DNA of 64,000 bases from an uncultured cyanobacterium (GTDB lineage Bacteria; Cyanobacteriota; Cyanobacteriia; Cyanobacteriales; Nostocaceae), in assembly GCA_903903925.1 (NCBI GenBank), contig CAIVAU010000113.1, forward strand, positions 1-64,000, read 5' to 3'. Below the pieces are notes generated by a model. That model searched no databases. It worked only from the letters and a program-made list of their open reading frames with translations, and had not been told where the DNA came from. Within the stretch, counting starts at the first letter, position 1. Each line of letters begins with the position of its first letter. This document shows, in pieces, positions 36,365 through 46,510 of this stretch. A program made the position numbers and the translations under genes.

Positions 36365-36553
36365 TTATTTCACTCTTAACCGCAGACTCGTTACAAGTAA
36401 ATCATCACCTATTTCATATTCGCCTGTCTCAACATTCATCGAGACAATTTTGCCGATATTTTCTGGTGTTTCGACTTGAGGACGGATGCTATTTTCGTAG
36501 AGTTCTTTGCCACGTTGCGTAATTTCTTCGTCACTAAGTTTAGGCTTGGACAT
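36365..36553 (-). CDS. Small antitoxin-like protein, probably C-terminally truncated
   Basis: A 62-residue protein starting MSKPKLSDEEITQRGKELYE and containing ENIGKIVSMNVETGEYEIGD. I remember longer cyanobacterial relatives with about 25 more residues after this segment, often followed by an aspartic protease-like gene; both are missing here. It starts 35 bp after the nuclease-like gene upstream on the same strand. Function unknown. Confidence 0.6.
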   Translation of the reverse strand: MSKPKLSDEEITQRGKELYENSIRPQVETPENIGKIVSMNVETGEYEIGDDLLVTSLRLRVK

Positions 36554-36587
36554 ACAACCAATATCCTCTCGTTAATTCCCTAGATTT

Positions 36588-37184
36588 CTATTGGAGAGAT
36601 TGTAACAGAATACCGATAATCTTTTCAACATCATTAATGTAATATTCGATGCTATCAATATAGACAATTTTATCTTCTACTGTTAAGAATCGCCAAGTTG
36701 TCCCACTGGTGACAGAACCGTAAATTTTTGGAATTGTTTTCTGAGCATTTTGATTAAAAATTTTAGCACCTATCATTGTGGCGATGCACTGTCCTAATCC
36801 ACTTTTCAGGCTTTCATCTTTTGCTTCAACAATGATTGTGACTGGAGCAGTAATGTCAAACTGTTCTTCAGAAGCACAAAGGATAAAATCACAATATCCA
36901 TTGAGCCCTTGACTAGAATCAACGTTAAATTCAGTACCGGAGAATAAAGATATTTGGTAGTTTAAGTGTCGTCTAACCTCAGTTAAAATTTGTGCAATTA
37001 GTAATTCAGAACGGGCTTTTTCAGTGTTAATTGCAGTTGCTAATTGAATATATTCCTCTAAAAGCGTTGTTAAGAGAGCAGACGGTTTGACTCCTACGAC
37101 TTCTTTAAATAAGTTGCGCTTCTCGTTAATCACGAGTTGAAAAGTTTCTCGCACTTTAGTAAGTGTGAAATCACTATATGCCAT
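36588..37184 (-). CDS. PD-(D/E)XK-like protein of unknown function
   Basis: A 198-residue soluble protein. A nuclease-fold core is suggested by LNGYCDFIL followed about 20 residues later by VTIIVEAKDE, the D...ExK pattern, then a helix (LGQCIATMIGA) and a strand region TTWRFLTVED. The N-terminal 70 residues are helical. It may act as a restriction-like or conflict-associated nuclease, or may be an inactive member; the metal residues look intact. It lies in an accessory stretch with toxin-antitoxin genes. Confidence 0.65.
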   Translation of the reverse strand: MAYSDFTLTKVRETFQLVINEKRNLFKEVVGVKPSALLTTLLEEYIQLATAINTEKARSELLIAQILTEVRRHLNYQISLFSGTEFNVDSSQGLNGYCDFILCASEEQFDITAPVTIIVEAKDESLKSGLGQCIATMIGAKIFNQNAQKTIPKIYGSVTSGTTWRFLTVEDKIVYIDSIEYYINDVEKIIGILLQSLQ

Positions 37185-37274
37185 TTGCTAACCTCTCAAT
37201 GCTTGACTACTTAACTTTAGCTATTAGTGGGGAGTAGACATCTTACTCTCGAACCGCCCTTTAGATTACTTAAT

Positions 37275-37354
37275 CTAATTAACCGCAGAGGCGCAGAGGA
37301 CAGAGAGATCTGAGTTAGAGAGATTTAGGTAGTTTTTGACCGGGAAGGGAGTAA
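37275..37354. repeat. Dispersed repeat (CCGCAGAGGCGCAG ... GACCGGGAAGGGAG)
   Basis: The left 26 bases (37275-37300) equal 6651-6676. The right 22 bases (37333-37354) equal the reverse complement of 55619-55640. The three places show a common repeat in different lengths. Confidence 0.8.
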
Positions 37355-37427
37355 CCGAACCGTATTGCCTAGTATTGTTCAATCTCCGCTGGACACTGCA
37401 TGTGGTGCTATAGTAGTGTCATGTCTA

Positions 37428-37581
37428 GTTTGCCGTTGCTATTGATTGTGTGATGAATGCAGGTGCGATCGTTGTTACGTCTAATATTCGAGATTTTCGG
37501 AGTGCGAAAGAGTTGTTGGGTCTGCGAGTTCTGACACCTGTACAATTTGTGAGCCTATTAGTATCAGGAGAAAAGCCATGA
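37428..37581 (+). pseudogene. PIN toxin C-terminal remnant
   Basis: The frame reads AIDCVMNAGAIVVTSNIRDF then LLGLRVLTPVQFVSLL and stops at TGA 37581, which is the usual end of a PIN domain (TxNxRDF). No start or N-terminal half is found upstream. It overlaps the next frame by ATGA. Confidence 0.7.
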
Positions 37582-37756
37582 GCCGATTAACATTACGATT
37601 ACCTGAAACATTGCATCAACAGCTTGCTCATCTCGCTGAAAATGAAGGCGTATCACTGAGATTGAGTCTGTTTTAGCGACACGCGAACAAACTGAGCCAG
37701 AAGCAGAACTGAGTTCAGATGTAGTTGCTCGTCTTCAAGAACGCACTGGCTGTTAG
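37578..37756 (+). pseudogene. HicB/CopG-type antitoxin remnant, frameshifted
   Basis: It begins MSRLTLRLPETLHQQLAHLAENEGVSL, a ribbon-helix-helix antitoxin N-terminus. The frame then breaks. A second frame continues IESVLATREQTEPEAELSSD and VVARLQERTGC, the normal tail. About ten codons around NQYI have been deleted with a shift, so no intact protein is made. Confidence 0.75.
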
Positions 37757-38139
37757 TTTTCCTGATGTGGAAAAGGGCAAAACGCGTATTTCTATGTTGA
37801 CTCAAAAGACAAATATTGGAACTCGCAGTTTTTCGCTTACAGGATTATCACATATATCAAGTGATCTTAGAGAAATTGTCTTGACGATTTTGTTGAACCC
37901 ACCAGTTAGTGATTTTTTACATCTTTCAGCCTACACGGTTTCAGTTGTTGAAACCATTCCGATCATTTCACTCCAATCAATTCCTGTCACCAGTTTAATA
38001 TGATGTTTGTAGTAAGATATATTGGAAAGATTGCAACAGAATTCTGAGATTTTTCTCAAGAGACTCGACACTTCCACTGCTACCAGCACAGAACCACTTC
38101 TGACTATAATTTAAGCAACCAAGAAATTCATTAACAACA
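37757..38139. other. Intergenic region
   Basis: About 380 bp with no recognisable gene. Open frames on either strand here lack ribosome sites and family features. Confidence 0.5.
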
Positions 38140-38400
38140 ATGATAAATACCCCATTTGAACCCAACCGTTCTGTAGCGAGTTTAACATTAGGAGAATTGG
38201 AAAACTTTATCAAAAAAACCATCAATAAATATAATCAACAAAACCTAATTTATTCAGAAAAAGATCAACCCTTTGATGAAACCGTTCCTCCCTTTTGGCA
38301 AATAGTCACTGAAAGCGCTGCTCAAATCCCAGATGAACTGTGGGAAAGTATACCGTCAGACGCTTCCGAAAAATTAGATCATTATTTATATAACCAATGA
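38140..38400 (+). CDS. Antitoxin of a PIN toxin pair
   Basis: An 86-residue acidic protein beginning MINTPFEPNRSVASLTLGEL and ending with a DELWESIPSDASEKLDHYLY tail. The N-terminal LTLGELENFIKKTI resembles a short DNA-binding helix seen in several cyanobacterial antitoxins. It overlaps the start of the PIN gene by four bases (ATGA). Function as antitoxin is inferred from this pairing. Confidence 0.75.
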   Translation: MINTPFEPNRSVASLTLGELENFIKKTINKYNQQNLIYSEKDQPFDETVPPFWQIVTESAAQIPDELWESIPSDASEKLDHYLYNQ

Positions 38401-38819
38401 AACCCGTTTTTGCTGATACAGGATTTTGGGTTGCCTTATTACATAAAAAAGATCGTTGGCATCAACAAGCCATCAAAATTTCTCAAAACTTACAAAGTCA
38501 AAAAAAGAACATTGTAACTAGCGAAATGGTCTTAACAGAATTTTTAAACTTCTTTTCTAAATTTGATACTCAGATTCGTCAAGAAGCAGGATTAACCGTT
38601 CAAAAAATGCAATCTCACCCTAATGTTATGATCATAGCGGCGAATAACCAACAATTTACTAAAGCCTTAGAATTCTATCTAAAAAGACCCGATAAAGGAT
38701 GGAGTTTAACCGATTGTAGTTCATTTCAAATCATGGAAGAATTAGAATTAACAGAAGCGATCGCCCATGATAAACACTTTCAACAAGCAGGTTTCATTAC
38801 TCTTTTTCAAGAGCAATAA
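38397..38819 (+). CDS. PIN-domain toxin (VapC-like)
   Basis: A 140-residue PIN ribonuclease. Acidic residues of the active site are all visible: Asp6 in FADTGFW, Glu in SEMVLTEFL, Asp in WSLTDCSSF, and Asp in AIAHDKHF. It is the only toxin gene of the several PIN genes in this window that looks fully intact. Translationally coupled with the antitoxin. Confidence 0.88.
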   Translation: MKPVFADTGFWVALLHKKDRWHQQAIKISQNLQSQKKNIVTSEMVLTEFLNFFSKFDTQIRQEAGLTVQKMQSHPNVMIIAANNQQFTKALEFYLKRPDKGWSLTDCSSFQIMEELELTEAIAHDKHFQQAGFITLFQEQ

Positions 38820-39061
38820 ATCTAAATTAACTAGGAGACACTTCGCCTGATCAAGTTATGCGATCGCCCTTGGTCTCCGCTACATAAAAGCTAGACAAAA
38901 GACGTTTGCAGCGGAATCAGTTCGGTATGAGCGCGTCTTCTCCATTTCCAGCAATCCACTTTTCTTCCTAGCGCACGGAAACATCCCGCGTCTCAACACC
39001 TCATTGCCTTGCCCGAAAGGTGCATAATAAAAGAGGTTTTATATGATAGCCGCGCCAGCCC

Positions 39062-39463
39062 ATGAACGAACAGCGCCTACAGGCTTATGATCAGTTGATC
39101 GAAAATCTGCTAAATTGCCCTAGTGGAGAAGAACCAGCGATTTTGGCAGCTAATACTGAATTGCTTGATGCTGGGTTTTTGGAGGTGCTGGAAGCAGTAG
39201 CGGAGAATTTCTCACAGCAGGGAGAAGAAAATGTCGCAAATAGGTTGAGCAACTTGGCAAATCAACTGAGTGCAGCGCTGAATTTACCCCCGACGACAGT
39301 TCCCTCAGATAGTGAAACGAACGCCTTTCCTCAAGATTGGGCTTTGACGCAATATCATCTGGGGAATGCTTACTATGAGAGAATATTGGGTGAGCGAGCC
39401 GAGAATTTAGAGTCAGAGATCGCAGCTTTTTCCGCTGCACTCGAAGTTCATACCAATAGGTAA
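39062..39463 (+). CDS. Truncated TPR protein (N-terminal part)
   Basis: A 133-residue protein. The first 75 residues are helical, followed by one TPR-like unit (PQDWALTQYHLGNAYYERILGE and AENLESEIAAFSAALEVHT), then a stop. In cyanobacteria this consensus normally repeats many times and is often fused to a CHAT peptidase. Here it ends after a single unit, so the gene is probably a truncated relic, though it may still be expressed. The next gene starts 13 bp later with an AAGGAGG ribosome site. Confidence 0.65.
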   Translation: MNEQRLQAYDQLIENLLNCPSGEEPAILAANTELLDAGFLEVLEAVAENFSQQGEENVANRLSNLANQLSAALNLPPTTVPSDSETNAFPQDWALTQYHLGNAYYERILGERAENLESEIAAFSAALEVHTNR

Positions 39464-39476
39464 AGGAGGTTAGAAA

Positions 39477-39857
39477 ATGTCAGGTTCTAAAAATAGCGTC
39501 CAAGCTTTTATTCAAATCCTTGAGTCTCAATCTAATTTGATTTCAACTCTAGACTGGGATGAGTTGCAACAACTATCTACTAATTTACCAGATGACGACG
39601 ATGAGGAAATCGCAGAAAGAATTGAAAATTGGCTGAAAACAGAATCTCGTAGTCAAATTTTCCAAGCTTACAAGCAAAATCTAAAATCACTCAGTTCTTC
39701 ATCTCCGATAAATTTGAATGTAGGTTTAGGAATAGGTGGTACTAAATCACCAACACCACCTCATCAACCAAGCCCATCTTCTAAGGAACTTATAGAGAAC
39801 GCCATTAAAAGAAACTCCCCTTTATCTGACAACACAAAAACCAACCAAAAACCGTGA
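39477..39857 (+). CDS. Small unknown protein, possible adaptor
   Basis: A 126-residue protein I do not recognise. The first 70 residues form a compact helical, acidic domain (IQILESQSNLISTLDWDELQ, LPDDDDEEIAERIENWL). The rest is Ser/Pro-rich linker (KSPTPPHQPSPSSKE). It overlaps the next gene by four bases. A small helical domain plus linker next to a membrane protein is reminiscent of effector-associated adaptor domains, but this is speculative. AAGGAGG precedes the start. Confidence 0.65.
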   Translation: MSGSKNSVQAFIQILESQSNLISTLDWDELQQLSTNLPDDDDEEIAERIENWLKTESRSQIFQAYKQNLKSLSSSSPINLNVGLGIGGTKSPTPPHQPSPSSKELIENAIKRNSPLSDNTKTNQKP

Positions 39858-41239
39858 AGAATTTCACCATCAGCCTTTATGCTTTTCATCTGCGTCATAC
39901 CCTGACTGATGCCCCTGGTGAAGTGGCTACAGACGCTAACCTTTTATGGGAAAATCTAGTAAAATTGGGTGAAGTTTCCCTTCTGTTTCTGGGATTGAAA
40001 GAGTTACGGTCGAAATTAATTTGCTATCAAAATGGGGAATATAATCCTAAAGGTGAACATGGGAGGCGAACGGAATGGTTAACGGATTCTGGAATTTTAG
40101 ATTTAGGGAGTCTAGCAACAACGGAAGGCTTCAAAATTAATGCCAATCTTCAGCCTTTCTTGCTGAACGACACCTACGCTGCTGATCTCACTCTTTCTCC
40201 AGAATCAGCAAATATCTCAATTGATGTACCGCAGCTACAACATTTTAATCCAAATTCTTTACTACCTTCTTTTATTCAAGCATCTTTAGGGCAGACTTTG
40301 TGGATTTATGGAGAAGTAGATCCAAGTGAAAGATGTGATACACTGGCTGAGAAATTTGCAACAGCTTTGGTTGCAGGCACAAATTTAAACCCTGTAGAGA
40401 TAAATCAGGACAAGCTTTTTGGGAGTCTGCTGTTTGAATATCAAGCAGATAACACTAATGAACCGGATAACCCTGCTAAAAGATGTCATATAATCATAGT
40501 TATAAATAATAACCAATCTACAACAATACGACTTGCTGAAAAAGCCTATGATTGGTTGCGTAATTTACTCTGTTACTACCACAAAATACTTTTTATTGCT
40601 CATGAAGCACGCCAAAGATACCAAGAAGCAAGAGCAATTTACAGCTATTTAGAAAAAAATATTCAAGAATTTAACAAGCTGCTATCCCAGCCTCAGACAC
40701 AATTATCTGACTTTAAAGAAATACTGACAGAAATCCCGCAAAAAAGTTTTGACTATACTAGATGCTTGCAAGATTTGCAAACCCATCATACAGCTATTCA
40801 TACAAATATTACTAATTATGGAGTTTGCTTAGATAAAATCACAGCTATTGGTGCTGGAAATAGCCCCAAATTCTGGCAAGATTTTCTGAACAATGACTGT
40901 AAGAAATTCCAGGAACAAATACAAACGGATATCAACTATCTTTCTCCGGCTCAAGATTTGTTCGATCGCCTGGTTAATACCATTCGAGCTATAGTAGAAA
41001 CACAGCAGGCCCAGAGCGATCGCTCCTTAGAACGTACAATTCAAGTCCTTGGTATCGGCTTTGGTGGTGGTGCAATTATCTCTGGCGTTATCGTCCAAAA
41101 TATCGACAAAATCAACCAACCCCTCTCTCCCATATCTCTCCATAACCCACCCCATCCCTTTTACGCATCCTTGTTGTTGAGTATTTTGGCTACACTGGGA
41201 TTTATTGGCTTGGGTTTTTTGATCACTAGACGTAGATAA
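39854..41239 (+). CDS. Two-TM CorA-like membrane protein, putative conflict effector
   Basis: A 461-residue protein with a large N-terminal soluble domain (1-230; ISLYAFHLRHTLTDAPGEVA, a motif I remember from cyanobacterial hypothetical proteins). A coiled coil with YHKILFIAHEARQRYQEARAI follows (about 235-390). Two C-terminal TM segments (VLGIGFGGGAIISGVIV and ASLLLSILATLGFIGLGFLI) end in RRR. The topology mimics CorA channels, although no GMN signature is seen. Such CorA-like 2-TM proteins occur as pore-forming effectors in conflict systems. It is coupled to the small protein upstream. The stop codon lies on the edge of a repeat of the livF 3' end. Confidence 0.6.
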   Translation: MKNFTISLYAFHLRHTLTDAPGEVATDANLLWENLVKLGEVSLLFLGLKELRSKLICYQNGEYNPKGEHGRRTEWLTDSGILDLGSLATTEGFKINANLQPFLLNDTYAADLTLSPESANISIDVPQLQHFNPNSLLPSFIQASLGQTLWIYGEVDPSERCDTLAEKFATALVAGTNLNPVEINQDKLFGSLLFEYQADNTNEPDNPAKRCHIIIVINNNQSTTIRLAEKAYDWLRNLLCYYHKILFIAHEARQRYQEARAIYSYLEKNIQEFNKLLSQPQTQLSDFKEILTEIPQKSFDYTRCLQDLQTHHTAIHTNITNYGVCLDKITAIGAGNSPKFWQDFLNNDCKKFQEQIQTDINYLSPAQDLFDRLVNTIRAIVETQQAQSDRSLERTIQVLGIGFGGGAIISGVIVQNIDKINQPLSPISLHNPPHPFYASLLLSILATLGFIGLGFLITRRR

Positions 41240-41285
41240 AAGGCTTATTTGGGGTAGTTATAATACAATAAGGTTCAGTTAAGAC
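41238..41285. repeat. Copy of the livF 3' end
   Basis: The 24 bases at 41238-41261 are identical to 48012-48035, the last codons and stop of livF. Similarity continues for about 20 more bases with a few changes. The two copies are in direct orientation 6.8 kb apart. Confidence 0.85.
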
Positions 41286-41415
41286 TTTTTCCCCAAACAT
41301 TTGCTCCCAGCCATGGATTTCTTATGATCATTTTGCGATCAAGCGTAATGCTGAGATGTAGATAATGTGCTGAACTGAAATTTCGCATAATTCCCGAATT
41401 TGAAATTACTTGTAC

Positions 41416-42969
41416 CTATGCACGGACAACGGTGACAGAACGCCTATTTTTTGTAGTTGTGACTTGGGTTGTCAAGCGTGATTCTAGGGGTGGGGCTTTT
41501 GTGCGTTGGTCAAAAATGATTAACCAACCAAAATTGACTTTTAAGCGTGCTAAATAAGAATCTAACTGTTCAATCCCATCTTCAAGTGGGTCTCCTTTTT
41601 TGTCGCGCCAAACTTTTAACTCAATCCCTAACGTAATGTTTCCATATTTGAGACATAAATCCATGCGATCTCGTCCAATAGCATATTCGCGTTCCAGAGT
41701 TCCACCACCATTAACTACGCGATGCAAAAACGCCATTAATACTAAATGGGGTGCAATCTCATGGTATGCTACACTACCTAGCAAAGGTTCACCATGCTGA
41801 CCCCAGAATTTTAAAAAAGCCTGCAATAAAGCATCAGTATCTAACTCGCCACTTAGATTTAACCAACTGGGTGCGATTTGAGGTAGGGAAGCCATAGGTG
41901 TCACAGCTAATACCCGTGGTATCACCTCGCGGTAAATCGGATTCGCAATCATCAATCCTCCCAAGGGGTCCATTTTGCACAAACCTAAGTCAATCACAAA
42001 CTGGATATCATCATTGGGCACATTCCCTAGTTCCAACCCTGCCAAAATTGGCTCAATAATTGCCTTGACTCTGGGTTCTCGGAGTCTTTCAGCAAGCGAA
42101 TCAAGATGGGTATCAAGGCGTGCTATCAATACTTCCTTGGCTTGGAAAATATGTTCTGGTGTAATTGCTACCGTTGTATCCGTCACCATTTCTTCTACGA
42201 CTTCTTTCGCTAGCGCATTGACTAACCAAGGCTGTCCCTGAGTCAAATTAAACGCCATTACCGTTGCTTCTGGGGTGAAAACTTGTCCCGTATCAAGAGT
42301 ATGTTGCTGGTATAATTCTCGCACCTCAGTGGCATTAAAATCTCTCAACGTTAGGGAACGCACTTTAATATTAAAGGGACTTGCCGTACTTAATCGCTCA
42401 CTGCCACCACTCGCTACCTTATAGTCCCGTACATCACGTAAGCCAATCAACCCTACAGACAACGGGAAGTTTTTGGGGCGGTTGCGATAGCCATCACGTA
42501 ACTGTCGCAACATTGAAATCAGCGCCTGATCTTGAAGGGAGTCAATTTCATCAATAAATAAGACTAATGGTCGTGGCGAAGCTTGTGCCCAAGCCTGTAA
42601 AGCTGCTTGAATTCTTCGTCCTGGCTGCCCTTGTTCCCATTGTTTGGGAGGGTATAAATTGGAGGGTAAATCGAACTTGGCACTCGCCCACCAAGCATCC
42701 AGAATAGGCAGTTCAGCTGCGCTTGGGTCATGACTATAGGGGCTTCCCACTTCTGCTGACACCATGACTGCCGTATAGCGTCCACTTTCCGTTAATTGTT
42801 TCGCCAGCGCTAGCACGGCAGTGGTTTTACCCGTTTGCCGAGGGGCATGAATGACAAAATAGCTTTCTTGGGCAATCAACCGATCTAAGTCTGGCAACCG
42901 ACTGGTGGGGGACAGCATGTAGTGAATGTCTGCTTTACAAGGACCTGCCGTGTTAAACCAACGAGACAT
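41416..42969 (-). CDS. AAA-like ATPase with C-terminal PD-(D/E)XK nuclease-like domain
   Basis: A 517-residue protein. Walker A is APRQTGKTTAV (about residues 42-52) and Walker B is LVLFIDEIDSL (about 134-144). The ATPase resembles archaeal-type/AAA_14 NTPases. A winged-helix-like region follows around 230-330. The last 130 residues contain RDRMDLCLKYGNITLGIELKVW, the D...ExK core of the PD-(D/E)XK fold, and QLDSYLARL. In bacteria such ATPase-nuclease proteins are usually of unknown role, with mobile-element or defence associations. It lies between the CorA-like block and the amino acid transporter. Confidence 0.82.
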   Translation of the reverse strand: MSRWFNTAGPCKADIHYMLSPTSRLPDLDRLIAQESYFVIHAPRQTGKTTAVLALAKQLTESGRYTAVMVSAEVGSPYSHDPSAAELPILDAWWASAKFDLPSNLYPPKQWEQGQPGRRIQAALQAWAQASPRPLVLFIDEIDSLQDQALISMLRQLRDGYRNRPKNFPLSVGLIGLRDVRDYKVASGGSERLSTASPFNIKVRSLTLRDFNATEVRELYQQHTLDTGQVFTPEATVMAFNLTQGQPWLVNALAKEVVEEMVTDTTVAITPEHIFQAKEVLIARLDTHLDSLAERLREPRVKAIIEPILAGLELGNVPNDDIQFVIDLGLCKMDPLGGLMIANPIYREVIPRVLAVTPMASLPQIAPSWLNLSGELDTDALLQAFLKFWGQHGEPLLGSVAYHEIAPHLVLMAFLHRVVNGGGTLEREYAIGRDRMDLCLKYGNITLGIELKVWRDKKGDPLEDGIEQLDSYLARLKVNFGWLIIFDQRTKAPPLESRLTTQVTTTKNRRSVTVVRA

Positions 42970-43237
42970 GGATGATAAATTTTGGACTACGTGAGGGTTA
43001 TTTTACTACAGTAGCTTATATATAGCGCGATCGCCCCTAGCCGATTGTGTGGTCTAATTAAAAATGCTGCTTACTCATAGGTTCAAAGGATCGTGTCCTT
43101 TTCTTAAACACCGTGTGGCATCTTGTCGGGGAGGAATGGGCGATCTGGGATTAGGGAACTATATTCAAAAAACTTGGAACCGTTGCCTTTGCATGGTCAA
43201 ATAAAAATAATTCCATAACCCCTTTTATGATTCGTCT

Positions 43238-44473
43238 ATGAAAAAACCTGCAACTCTGACAACCCCATTATTCATCATTTGCGCTGTGCTACTGACAGCC
43301 TGCGGCGGTGGTGCTAACACTAATACTAACGAAAAAACTAACCCTGCAACTAATACCTCAACAACAACCAGTACATCCGGTCCTATCCTCATCGGTATTG
43401 CCTTAGCACAAACGAGTAACGTGGCGTTACTTGGTCAAGAGGGATTTGTGGGGGCTAAAATGGCTGAGAAGTATTTCAACGATCGCGGTGGTATCAACGG
43501 CACTCCAATTAAACTCGTCATGCAAGACACTGGTGGAGATGAAGCCGGGGCAATTAATGCTTTTCAAACTTTAATTAACAAAGATAAAGTTGTTGGTATT
43601 GTTGGCCCTACTTTGTCACAGCAAGCCTTTAGTGCCGACCCTATCGCAGACCGTGCCAAAGTCCCAGTCATAGGAGCATCAAATACAGCCAAAGGAATTC
43701 CTGAAATTGGTGAATATGTTTCTCGTGTCTCCGCACCTGTTTCTGTTGTCGCTCCTAATTCATTGAAAGCTGCACTCAAGCTGAATCCTAAGATTAAGAG
43801 AGTTGCAGTTTTTTACGCTCAAAACGATGCATTTAATAAGTCGGAAACAGAAATTTTTCAGAAAACAGTTAAAGATCAAGGGCTAGAATTGGTCACAGTT
43901 CAAAAGTTCCAAACCACAGATACCGACTTTCAAGCTCCAGCTACCAACGCGCTTAACTTAAAACCAGATTTGATAATTGTATCTGGTTTGGCTGCCGACG
44001 GGGGTAACTTAGTTAGACAATTGCGGGAACTAGGTTACAAAGGCATAATTGTTGGTGGCAATGGCTTTAACACACCTAATATCTTCTCAGTATGCAAAGC
44101 ACTTTGTGATGGCGTGTTGGTCGCTCAAGCTTACAGTCCTGAATATCCAGGAAAGATTAACTTAGAACTTCGCAAAGCCTATTTTGACCAATACAAAAAG
44201 GAACCTGCCCAATTGACCGCTCAATCTTTTACGGCAGTACAGGTATATGTAGAAGCGTTGAAAGCTGTGGACAAAAAGACTAAAATTAGCACACTACCCC
44301 TCAATCAACTGCGGACTGAATTGAACAAGCAACGAATACTAGGCAAGTATGATACTCCTCTGGGGGAAATTTCTTTCACCCCAGGACGCGATCTTGTTCA
44401 AAAAGAGTTTTATGTCTCCCAACTGAAGGTAGACAAAGATGGAAACAATGGCAAATTTGTATCTTTTAAATAG
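43238..44473 (+). CDS. livJ: Branched-chain/neutral amino acid ABC transporter, substrate-binding lipoprotein
   Basis: A 411-residue periplasmic binding lipoprotein. The signal peptide ends at the lipobox LLTAC, with Cys22 as the lipidated residue, then a Thr/Asn/Ser-rich linker. The ligand-binding domain is of the LivJ type (ILIGIALAQTSNVALLGQEG, IVGPTLSQQAFSADPIADRA). It is first of five genes of the importer, 7 bp before the permease. In Anabaena the related Nat system takes up neutral amino acids, so the exact ligand is open. Confidence 0.88.
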   Translation: MKKPATLTTPLFIICAVLLTACGGGANTNTNEKTNPATNTSTTTSTSGPILIGIALAQTSNVALLGQEGFVGAKMAEKYFNDRGGINGTPIKLVMQDTGGDEAGAINAFQTLINKDKVVGIVGPTLSQQAFSADPIADRAKVPVIGASNTAKGIPEIGEYVSRVSAPVSVVAPNSLKAALKLNPKIKRVAVFYAQNDAFNKSETEIFQKTVKDQGLELVTVQKFQTTDTDFQAPATNALNLKPDLIIVSGLAADGGNLVRQLRELGYKGIIVGGNGFNTPNIFSVCKALCDGVLVAQAYSPEYPGKINLELRKAYFDQYKKEPAQLTAQSFTAVQVYVEALKAVDKKTKISTLPLNQLRTELNKQRILGKYDTPLGEISFTPGRDLVQKEFYVSQLKVDKDGNNGKFVSFK

Positions 44474-44480
44474 TTGCAAC

Positions 44481-45431
44481 ATGGATATAACTCTGTTTTT
44501 GCAACAATTTTTGAATGGGCTATCTATCGGCAGTGTCTATGCCATTTTTGCTTTAGGATATAGCCTTGTTTACTCAATTTTGGGCATCATTAATTTAGCA
44601 CATGGTGCGGTTTTTACCTTGGGTGCATATTTAACGTATACACTTATGGGTAACGCTTTTGGATTTAATGGATTGCTGGCTAATGGAAAGCTGCCTATAC
44701 AATTACCGTTTGCTATAGCTTTGATTGTAGGAAGCACTTTGGCAGGACTGGTTGGAGTTGCAGTAGAACGTATTGCCTTTCGACCGCTGCGGCGCAAAGG
44801 ATCTGACCCATTGCTGACTGTTGTTTCCAGCTTGGGTGTGTCAGTGGTCATTGTTAACTTAATTCAGTTTTTGGTAGGCGCAGAAAGTTACACATTTCCG
44901 GCAAATACTTACGGCAATTTGCCACCAGCCTTCAACTTTGGGACGCCAGAAAACCCGATTCCTATTCGCACTGTTCAAGTGGTGATATTTGCTGTATCGA
45001 TGGTAATTGTGGCAATCCTCACCTATTTTATTAGCAGCACCAAATATGGTAAGGCAATGCAGGCGATCGCAGAAGATCCTACAACTGCTAGTTTGTTAGG
45101 AATTAACACTGATCGCTATATTATTCTGACCTTTTTCATCAGCAGTATTTTGGCAGGAGTGGCGGGAACTTTAGTCGCCTCTAGTGTCAGTATTGCTGGT
45201 CCCTATTTTGGTATTGGTTTTGGGTTGAGGGGTTTAGCAGTCATTGTCTTAGGTGGTTTGGGGAGTATTCCCGGTGCGGTGTTAGGAGGCTTAGTCATTG
45301 GATTGGTGGAAGCTTTTGTCCCAGGAGAATATTCTGGCTATAAAGATGCTGTTGCCTTTGGCATTTTGTTTATTATGTTGTTAGTCCGACCCCAAGGCTT
45401 ACTGGGGCGTCGGTTGATTCAGAAAGTGTAA
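44481..45431 (+). CDS. livH: ABC transporter permease LivH type
   Basis: A 316-residue membrane permease of the LivH family. The start MDITLFLQQFLNGLSIGSVY is the usual one; the frame extends 42 bases upstream into the previous gene. Signatures are LVYSILGIINLAHGA, the RPLRRKG loop, AIAEDPTTASLLGI (the EAA-like cytoplasmic loop that contacts the ATPase) and IGFGLRGLAVIVLGGLGSIPG. About eight TM segments. Confidence 0.93.
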   Translation: MDITLFLQQFLNGLSIGSVYAIFALGYSLVYSILGIINLAHGAVFTLGAYLTYTLMGNAFGFNGLLANGKLPIQLPFAIALIVGSTLAGLVGVAVERIAFRPLRRKGSDPLLTVVSSLGVSVVIVNLIQFLVGAESYTFPANTYGNLPPAFNFGTPENPIPIRTVQVVIFAVSMVIVAILTYFISSTKYGKAMQAIAEDPTTASLLGINTDRYIILTFFISSILAGVAGTLVASSVSIAGPYFGIGFGLRGLAVIVLGGLGSIPGAVLGGLVIGLVEAFVPGEYSGYKDAVAFGILFIMLLVRPQGLLGRRLIQKV

Positions 45432-45487
45432 ATAGACTCCCCACTTCTGTACGGGTGGGATAACCCCGCCCCTACCCACTCAAAAAA

Positions 45488-46472
<985 letters not shown>

Positions 46473-46510
46473 CCAGAAACGTCAGCGGAGTGGAAGCGTA
46501 TCTCAATCAA

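Noticed and set aside
37725-38003. Open frame of 92 codons
   Set aside because: Starts inside the antitoxin remnant, no ribosome site, and no recognisable domain.
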